Source: Euglena gracilis
Taxonomy: Eukaryota > Euglenida > Euglenophyceae > Euglenales
Assembly: GCA_039621445.1 (NCBI GenBank)
Contig: CP154956.1
Span: 74,934,192 to 74,998,191 of the forward strand
Reading direction: 5' to 3'
Length of the DNA: 64,000 nucleotides
The translations under genes and the position numbers were made by a program. Shown piece by piece: positions 13,561-22,500 of this stretch (position 1 is its first letter; each line of letters opens with the position of its first letter). The notes beneath the pieces were generated by a model that searched no databases, was not told the DNA's origin, and saw only the letters and a list, made by a program, of their open reading frames with translations.

Positions 13561-16500
13561 TCTGGCTTTGGGGAGAATGGAAAAAGATCATGGACTCCAC
13601 TCCTAATTTTTGCTGAGACATAAGCAGAAGGGGAAATTGGGCCAGAAAACCACCGGGGAATTATTTAAATCCTCTGAACTGCTGTATGTCAAAGGACGAA
13701 AATGGGGCGGAAAGCGATGCAAAAAAAAATGCAAACAATTTCTGAAAACTCCCAAACTGTCTTGTGACTTCTTGAAAAAACATCACCAATGTCTCACGCT
13801 CTTTGGTGCAACCTCCTTCCCTGTTCAACGGAACTGCATGGTTTCTCTGGGTTGAGAGTTGCACATGGGGCTGGGTCCCCCCCCCCCAAAAACAACGAAA
13901 AGCCAGCAGGCAATGGACAAACCATATCGCAAACAAAATATGCAAAAATGTCAGCAGCATGGGGGAATTGTCAAAAGTTAAAATGGTTCAAAAAAAATAC
14001 AAAAATACTGCACATACAAATGCCAATCCCTAATAAACTGATTTTTTTGGCCGTTTGATAATTCTCAACAGCAAGACAAGGAACCATCGTCACCAAAAGG
14101 CAACTTGTGTCGCATGCAACTTTGGGCAGCACGCGGTTCCAGGGCCCACCACCCGACTCCTCTGGGTATTCCCAGCACGGCACATCCTCCACGCATCATA
14201 TGACCCTTTCCCATCAGATACAAAGATAAAGCAAATCAAATGCCAACAGGGAAGGACCGGGGAAACTTCTTTGCAGGGCAACGTCTGGCCGAATTCGCTC
14301 ACCGAAAACTCGGCTAGAAAATTGAAGAGCGAAACACCCAGCCCTGTTTTTTTCAGGGGGTCCTTAATGAAACCTCTGCTGTCCTGGCACATTCAACTAA
14401 AAATCCACCAAATACAGGTCGACTTCAGGAAAGAAATGATTCTTGGCATCCTTGTAACGTCATCAAACCAGCTATCAAAAAAGTGTCTTTTTCGACCTTC
14501 TAATTTTTGGCCCTGTTCAAATCCCAATCCAGCCCTTGCGGAGAGAAATTTTCAAGGACCCCCAGAGGGAGGGCCAGTCGACTGGAAAAAGGTGCTGGTT
14601 GGAGCCCCAGGGGGTGGGGGGCGGTCCTACCAGCTGCCGGGCTGGACCCGGTTGGTACCCGAAAACAGGAGGGAAAGCCCTGGGCTGGCCTTGGCCAAAG
14701 GGCGGTCCTTAATGACAAAAAAAAAACAGGAAATCCTCCCCAGGGAATCAGGCCCATGGCAGCCGATGAATGTCTTCGACGTCGGGTGGGAAAGGTGTTC
14801 ATGAGACAAAAGGTGGTGAGAACTGCAGTCCGCAGCAATCTACCATGCACCCCTCCATTATGTACCCCTTTCAGTTATTGTGCTCAGTGCCAAAATTGTG
14901 CAATCTGGTTCCATCCCGGATGTCTGGGTGTCTCTCCCCTCTCCATTGTGTACCTCGGGGTCCAGGTGCAGGGGGGGGGGTCCCGCGGGACCCCCCTGTC
15001 CCCTGTCAGGTTGCTAGCCAACAGGACCAGTCGAGTTCAAGGGGGGGGAGGGAGGGTCCAGGGTCTGGGCAAACGAAATTTCATTGGAAAGCCCAGGCAC
15101 CGGGGGGGGGGGGGGCCCGCGGGGTCCCCCTGTCGAGGTCTGAACTTAACCAGATAGGGAGGGAGGGGGGTTTCAGAACCTGAACTCGACTAGCCCCCCC
15201 CTCCCCCCCCATTGTGCACCTCCCCTGCATTATGTACCCCCCCCCCAATTTTGGGCTCCCAGGGGAGGTAGATAGTGGGGGGGCATGGTTCCTAGCCAGT
15301 TTGTTGTTGGCCATTCCGACACCGTTGTCGCCATTGGGCTTCAGCAAATCGTTCAAGGGGGCCCATGCGGCACTTCGGTGTTTCACCGCCCTGCTGCTTT
15401 GGGGGGGGGGGCGGGCGAACCCTGTGCAAAGGCCGCGCTGGGGGACGCTCCCCGTCATCTCGGACAGCGGGGTCAGGACTGGGGCGGCGGAGTCGATCTC
15501 GTAAAAGCGGAGGTTCCCTGAAGCGAAATGCGCAAAAATATGACACCTTGCCCATCATATCCTCCTCAAAAACACACACCCTTTGCCCTTTGTACACCAG
15601 GACCTCACAAAAAAAACTCATTAAATGTGTGTGAATTCACATTCTCTCAATTTATTTGTCAAAATGAACTTGGGAATCCAAAATAAACGCAAAAAAATGG
15701 ATTAGTTAAAATGTGCAGAACAACACACGGCGCACCGTCGCCTTTCCCACCCAGGTACAGCATGTTTGTGTCTTCGTCCACAAAAGCCATCAGCACGCCA
15801 GAGGCACTGTCCAAGTCTATCTCAGAAAGCTTTTCATCCATCTTGCGAGGGTCCCAGGTGTAGACCTGTTCAAGGAAGAGCAGCATGTTGCAAACGATGC
15901 TCTGTTCAGCAGAGCAGTCACAAGAAAACCTTCATGCAGTTCATTTTTGGATATGACACAGAAGGAAGTGGACTCACCTGGCGGTCTTGCATTTTGCCGA
16001 AACCGGTGGTGATGATGCGGTCTTGTCGCTTTGCCCACACCACTCGCTGTGTCTTATTCCCCAGGTGGCCGTTGCCTTCCTGTCGCAGGAAGAAAAGAAT
16101 TGCTGCGCCACGCGCAGTTGAATAAAAACTATATTTTTTGCGATGCATGATGCATTTGTTCTGCAGCACTAACTGAAATTTAACCCCCAAATTGCACCCC
16201 TCAACCAAATGGGGCCTCATTTGGGATGGACCTCATTCTCAGGGGGTTCCTGGAATATGCCCATATTACCCCCGATCGCCTCGCTTCATTGCACCGCGCC
16301 TCCGTCACCCATCGCAGTGGAGGTACTATTTGATTTCAGATGAATAGCTCAAAAGAGTAACGAAAATGTGTGTGTTGAAAGGGAAATACATCTTTTTACA
16401 AAAAAAAGTCAACCGATCTCATTGAATCAACTTCCATTTTTCGAAGTAATCAATCGGTCATTTTGAAAACAAGTCACATTTGACAACTGCCTTGGGGTGG

Positions 16501-19500
16501 TCAGTTGCAGAAGGAATAGTGCTTACTACACGTCAGAGTGAATGCAGGGATGGAGGGATTTAAAAAAAACACACACAGTGCACAAGCAAACAGGATCCAA
16601 ACACCATGAGCACTTTTTTGAATGATCAGTTGCAACCAGGGGATTTCTTAAGGACCCCTCCCCGGGGGGTCCAGCCTCCGGCTGGCAAAAAGGCTGCTGG
16701 CTGGAAACGAGCTGCTGGCTGGACCCCCCCCCCCGGGGGGTGGGGGGGTCCGGGGCTGGAGGGGGCTGGGCTGGGCTGGGTCTCTGAAAAACAAAAATTA
16801 TCTAAAACATTTTTGCCTACTCGATGCTAGAACCAGGCTAGAAAATGCAGGGATGGGTGTGCTGGGCAGCCAGCTGGCCTGGCCTTCAGCCGGCTGGACC
16901 CGACTTTATTTCACTCGACCCCCCCCCCGGGGGGGGGGGGGCTCCCAGCCTGAATTTGGGCTGCTGGCTGGATTTGAGCTGCTGGCTCCGGCTTAAGAAA
17001 TCCCCTGGTTGCAATAGAGAAATGATTGCTCTTTCTTGAGGGATTCCCTTGAATGAAATAAAATTGTGCACAAGCAATGAACTGCAATGCTTTCCAAAAT
17101 TTTGAATCGACTTCTCTGGGGAATGGAAATGCTAGCACGTTTTTTGAGATCTATCCAGACAACTCAAACAAAAGCAATGCACACCGCTGCGACGACATTT
17201 GCTCTGACGTCAATAATTCGAACCGCTTTATCACGACAAGTGGTCACAACCTGATTGCCCTCCAAATTGAATGCAAAAGAGAAAATCTGGTCCTTGTGAA
17301 CGTCCACTGTGACCTTCTCACTGTAAAAAAAAAGCGAAAAAGCTCAAGGTGAACAGCAGTCATTTATCTCTCAAAGAAACGGAAGTTCTTGAAAGCTCAA
17401 CAATAAAGATGAACGCAGCAGGCAAATTACAGAGGAAGAAACCCATTACAATTAACATCACACAGTTGCGGAGAAGTGCAGAATTTCAGACCAGCAAGCA
17501 AATGAAAAACTGGAAATGCAATTTCCATAAAACCATGGAATGGAAAAAAAGCAAGATTTTTTACAAGCAGGTCCCCATGGGTGCCAATAAAACCTGAGGG
17601 CAGGGGTCCCATTTGTATACCCCAACCTTGAATATGCCTAAAACCAGTCCGTCTCGCCATTTTCTGCCTTCGGAGCGGGAAGGGATTGGCATACTCTGCA
17701 GAGCAAGGTTATCATTTGCATTTCAAAAAAATTGGCCGCATTCGGCAAAAATTTAGCCCTTTGCCTCTGGGGTTTCGGCAAATTTGGAGTAAAAATGTGC
17801 TTAGCTTAAGACTCCAAATCCCATCCCCAGTTCTGAGCGGAGGTCGGGGTCGAAGGTGATCTAACCGAAAATACAGTCTGGGTTCTGAAATAAAAGGCAG
17901 TCGGCCAGAAGGATATTTCATAAGGCGGAATTCCTGGGGGTACCACTTATAAAACCCTGCCAGGACGAGAACACTCCCTTGCAAACTGAAGGTAAATATG
18001 TAAGGGATCAATCAATTGGACGGTGATTGTGGCTGAGATGTGTGTCCTTGACAACTATGCCTTTTTTCCTGTCCGACGAAAGGTGTATGACAAAATAATA
18101 GAGGAATTTTTACCATGCGATTGTTTCTCCCACATTTTTGTCCTTGTCTCGTCATTATTTCTCTCTTTAAGGGGCATAAATGTTGGCTTCGTGGTTGGAG
18201 ATTGCACAATAATGCAGAAGGTCACACCCAATTTCGATATCCCACAACTTCAACAGGTGGTCCATTCCTGCTGATGCCAATACATTCATTGCCACGTGGT
18301 GGAAATGCAAGATGCCCACCTTCTTCGAGTGCCCGCTCAAAGTGATCAACGGGCTGTCGACATTCTCCGTCAAGCCTCCATGGGGGATGGACCACACCTT
18401 GAGGGTGCTATCCTCGGAAGACGTCGCAATCAGGTTATCGGCAAATGGGTGGAACTCCCAATCTAGGATTGGCCCTGTGTGCCCTGTGCAAACAGTGATG
18501 TGCAAGAAAAATCCTCTCAAAAAATAACACCCAAATAATAACACCCCCCAGTTTATTATTTGGACACTCGAAGTCCAGGGGGGGGTATTATTTGGGGGGG
18601 TTTATTGTTTGGGCAAAAAATTCGAAGTCAAAAATCGACCCAAAAACCCCTCCGCAGGCTCCAATGGTCACTTTTTTTTTTGACATTTTTGGGCTTTTTT
18701 TTGAAGAATGGATGCTTTTTTTGCATATTTTCTGCACCAATTTCATCCATTTTTGCGATTTTTTGCAACATTTCTGCTGATTTTTTTCCCTCTTTTTTTC
18801 TTATGCCTTCACAGCTACCAGAGGGGGGGTTATTATTTGGGCGGCCGAAGTCGGTCCTTGGGGGGGGGGGTTATTATTTGGGGGGGGGGTTATTTGGGAG
18901 GGGGGTTTACCTTCAATTTTTGTAAGTAATGTCAAGTAATTCAAAATTTTGAATTACTTTTGGCACCTCACCTTCATGTGAACCCAGAACCAAAAGGGAG
19001 AAGACCCAAAGGGTTGGAGGAAAGATCAGGTGGAACGTGTTGGACCACACAACAACAAAAACATTTGCAACCCGGACCAAAAAGGGGTGGGAAAAGACCC
19101 CAATTTTCTGTAGCTCTTTCCTGTAATTTTTGTCCAGCATGCCTGTTCTACATCGTTCAAATGTGCTGTTGGAGGACTGTCCAAAAAAAAGAGTGAAGGG
19201 CCTCTGGACCACAGACACTGTTGAATGTCACAGAGTTGTGGTCAGAAAAGCAACCATCACATGTTCATGTGTTTTGACGAAGACTGAATGAAGTGGTGCA
19301 CACATAAAAAAATTTGCCCCCATTTCTTTCAAAAATTGCAAAATTACATTTTTTTAAAAAAAAATCAAAAAATTCCCAGAAATTTTCCCTGATTTCTTTT
19401 CCTGTAAATTTGTCTCCTGTAATTTTCGTCCACACTGTGTGTGTTCTTGCCGCAAACCACCCAAGCAACATGTGGGGCTGTGATGAGCATTTGAGGAGAG

Positions 19501-22500
19501 CACCAAAGCAGCTGGAGTATCGATGCACACAGGACACAAATTTGCAGTGGGCAGGTTTTGACATAAGGGAACCGAACCCTCCGTCCCAAATGTGGTCCAG
19601 GGAGGGAATGTGCTGCAAAAAAAAACCAATACAAACCATTCACCTAAACCCCCCCCTAATGTGCAGTGCCCTAATTGTGCGCAGTGCCCTAATAAGGGCG
19701 CACCCCCCAAGGGTCCGAAACTACCTCCCAAAAAATTGCGCACCCCCCCCAAAGGAGAAATCACTGTCGCATCTCAGGTCGGAAAGCACACACAATTCTC
19801 AGAACGGTCCTTCTCAGACCAAATATTTCTATCGTCCAATCGTCACATAATCACTTGACTCGTAGCTTGAAATCACAAAATTGGGGGGAAAATTGAAAAA
19901 GAGAGGGGGTAACGTCAAAATTTTTGGCTTTGCCCTAAAAAGTGCGCAGTGCCCTAATAAATGCGCACCCCTTCGGGTCCGAAACTACGTCCTTAAAATG
20001 CGCTCACCCGTTCTCTTATTTGTGGTGGATTTACCTCAAATTGTCCCGCCCCCAGATTGATTGATTGGGCCAGAGAAAATTTTTAATGCATGAGATTAGC
20101 TGGTGCCTTGGCTGGTGCCAAAGGCCAAACAGGGGACACCCCACGATTTGACCCACCCCAGATTGGTAATTTGGGGTTTAGGACTCCCCAAAACACCACA
20201 AGAGCAGCAAAAAATACGTTTCATTTTGGGGAGATGGTAAAAAAAACATCCGGAAGCAACCCTCCATAAGACCTGCTCTATATAACCCCCCCCCCCCCCA
20301 CCCGGCCGAAGGCCGGCCCTTTGACCTGGACCAACCACCCCCATGTTTGACCCCCCCCCCGGACGGCTCCAGGGGGGGGCTTATATGGGGGGGGGGGCAT
20401 GGAAACTTTGCGTTTTGCCATTTGAGGGCTGGGAAACAAAGTGCAAGCAAGGGCTGTAAGCATTGCGGCCAACACCCAACAGATAGGTTTGGGCCCTGAA
20501 AATGTGACACCAATTGGGCCCTGAAAATGTGACACCAATAACCTTGATTGATAACTTGCCCAACCTACTGATTTATCGACTTTTTCTGTTTTGGTGCAGG
20601 GGCCTCCAGATCCTAACCTGAAGTTCCAAAACCGTGTTCCAATTTCCTGCCCTGAAATCTGTGATCACAGTTCACGCCATTGGAAAAAAATACGAAAAAG
20701 CATGCAAGTTGGACAAAACAGGACAAAACACATTGCCGGCAAGGAAACACATTGCGGAAATTTTGGCTGGACCCCGCTGGGTTTTTTTCAGAAGTACGGC
20801 CCCCCTGGGTTTTTTCAGACATACGGCAGGTAAATTTTGGCTGGACCGGCCCTTGGTTATTTCAGAAATTCGGTTGAATGTTGACTGCCCACCCCTGGGG
20901 TTTTTGTTAGAATTACGGTTGGGAAATTTTGGCTGGCCCCCCCTTTGTTTTCCTTAGAAATTGTGTCAAGAACTGTGATTGGGTCAAGAGTTAGGGGGAG
21001 CCCAGGGGCGGGGACCGCGGCGCCGAAGGCGCCGTGGTCGCCCCTGGGCCCCCCTAAAACCTTGGCCCAAAACACTGTTCTTGTTTGAAACCGTGTTTTG
21101 GGCGAAGATTTAAGACTTCCAAAGTCTCGAAATCGGCCCAAACACGGTTTCAAGGTTGTGGAACGTTGGCTGGACCCCCCATGCGCTTTTTCAGAATCAC
21201 GGTTGAATGTTGGCTGGACCGCCCTGAGTTTTTTTTAGACATACGGTACGGAAATTTTGGCTGGACCCCCCTGGGTTCTTTCAATGTATCACGGTTGGGA
21301 AACTTTGGCTGGACCCCGCTGGGTTATTTTTTTTCAGAAATACGGTTGGGGAATACGGCTGGAACGTGCATGGCTTTTTCAGAGTTTCAGATATTTTATG
21401 TTTGAACCCCGTGGGTTTTTTTTTCTGAATTAACTTTGGGAAATTTTGGCTGTTCCCCCTGGGCCTAAAGGGGAACGCTAGTGAACGTATTTCTAAGTGC
21501 TCCCTGGCCCGAAGGGGGTGAACGCCGGTTCTGTCCTGAACCCGGCGTCTCTAAAACGCCGCTTTAAACAAAGGGGGGCGGACGCCGGTTCTGTCCTGAA
21601 CCCGGCGTCCGCCCCCCCTTTTTTGTAGTAAACTGGGGGGGTAGCATTGTGCCATCGGTGAAATTTATGAATTTTAAATTTTGGTGTTGAAAACTTCAGT
21701 AACTTGTGGTAACTTTCAGAAATTTATGAAACTTATGAAATTCAAAATTCTTCTTTTTTGAGAGAATTTTTTGTTGATTTTTGGATGTTTTGGCCTTCCA
21801 GGCCAGGAAAACCAGTTTTTGAGCCGAAATTGAGCGTCTTTTGACCCCCCATAGCCTGTTTTCTTTTGGCCCGAAACCCAAGGATTTAGGGTCAAAAACT
21901 GGTCAAAAAGGTCGAAAAATGGACAATTTTTTTGCCCAAAACCAATGTATGGCCCCATAGCGGGGAGAAAAAGGCGAAAATGTGAAATTCGGACCGAAAA
22001 AAAAGCGCCCTAATGGAAAACGTGCCATTGCCACAGATGTCCTAATGGAAAACGTGTCATTGCCACTGATGCCATAATGGAAAACGTGTTACCCCTCCCC
22101 CCATGGCTAAACGCACCGCAAACTTTGTGAGCACCATGAAGCGTGGAAAAATCTGATGACAACCGCTGGCCGTCTGTTGAAAAGAGCTTTCAATCGAGGG
22201 GTAACTTGGTACTCTAACGTTGCACGCAGCCCGAGATACGTTCGCGATCGTCGGATCAGCCAGAATCTTAGTCGAAATTTGTGGTGGTTTTGGGTGCTGC
22301 TTGGTTTAAAATGCTTAACGAACCATACAGAAACGATTTATCTCTTCGAATCGAGGACATCTGGGGTCCACGGAGGTCAACAATCGTGAAATTAGGATTT
22401 CCCAATGACAGGAAACAAGAGTACCAGGCGGCGTGGCTGAACTTGGTGGTCATCACTAGTCGTCTGATGAGAAGAGCTTTCGATCGAGGGGTGAGTTTGT

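Noticed and set aside
13074-13621. Arg/Glu repeat proteins
   Set aside because: Translations of the (CT)n arrays.
14090-14200. LPKVACD reading as the missing coronin exon
   Set aside because: Matches only the short LPKxACD segment; no acceptor gives the right phase and the following residues do not fit. Kept as a note in the gene entry only.
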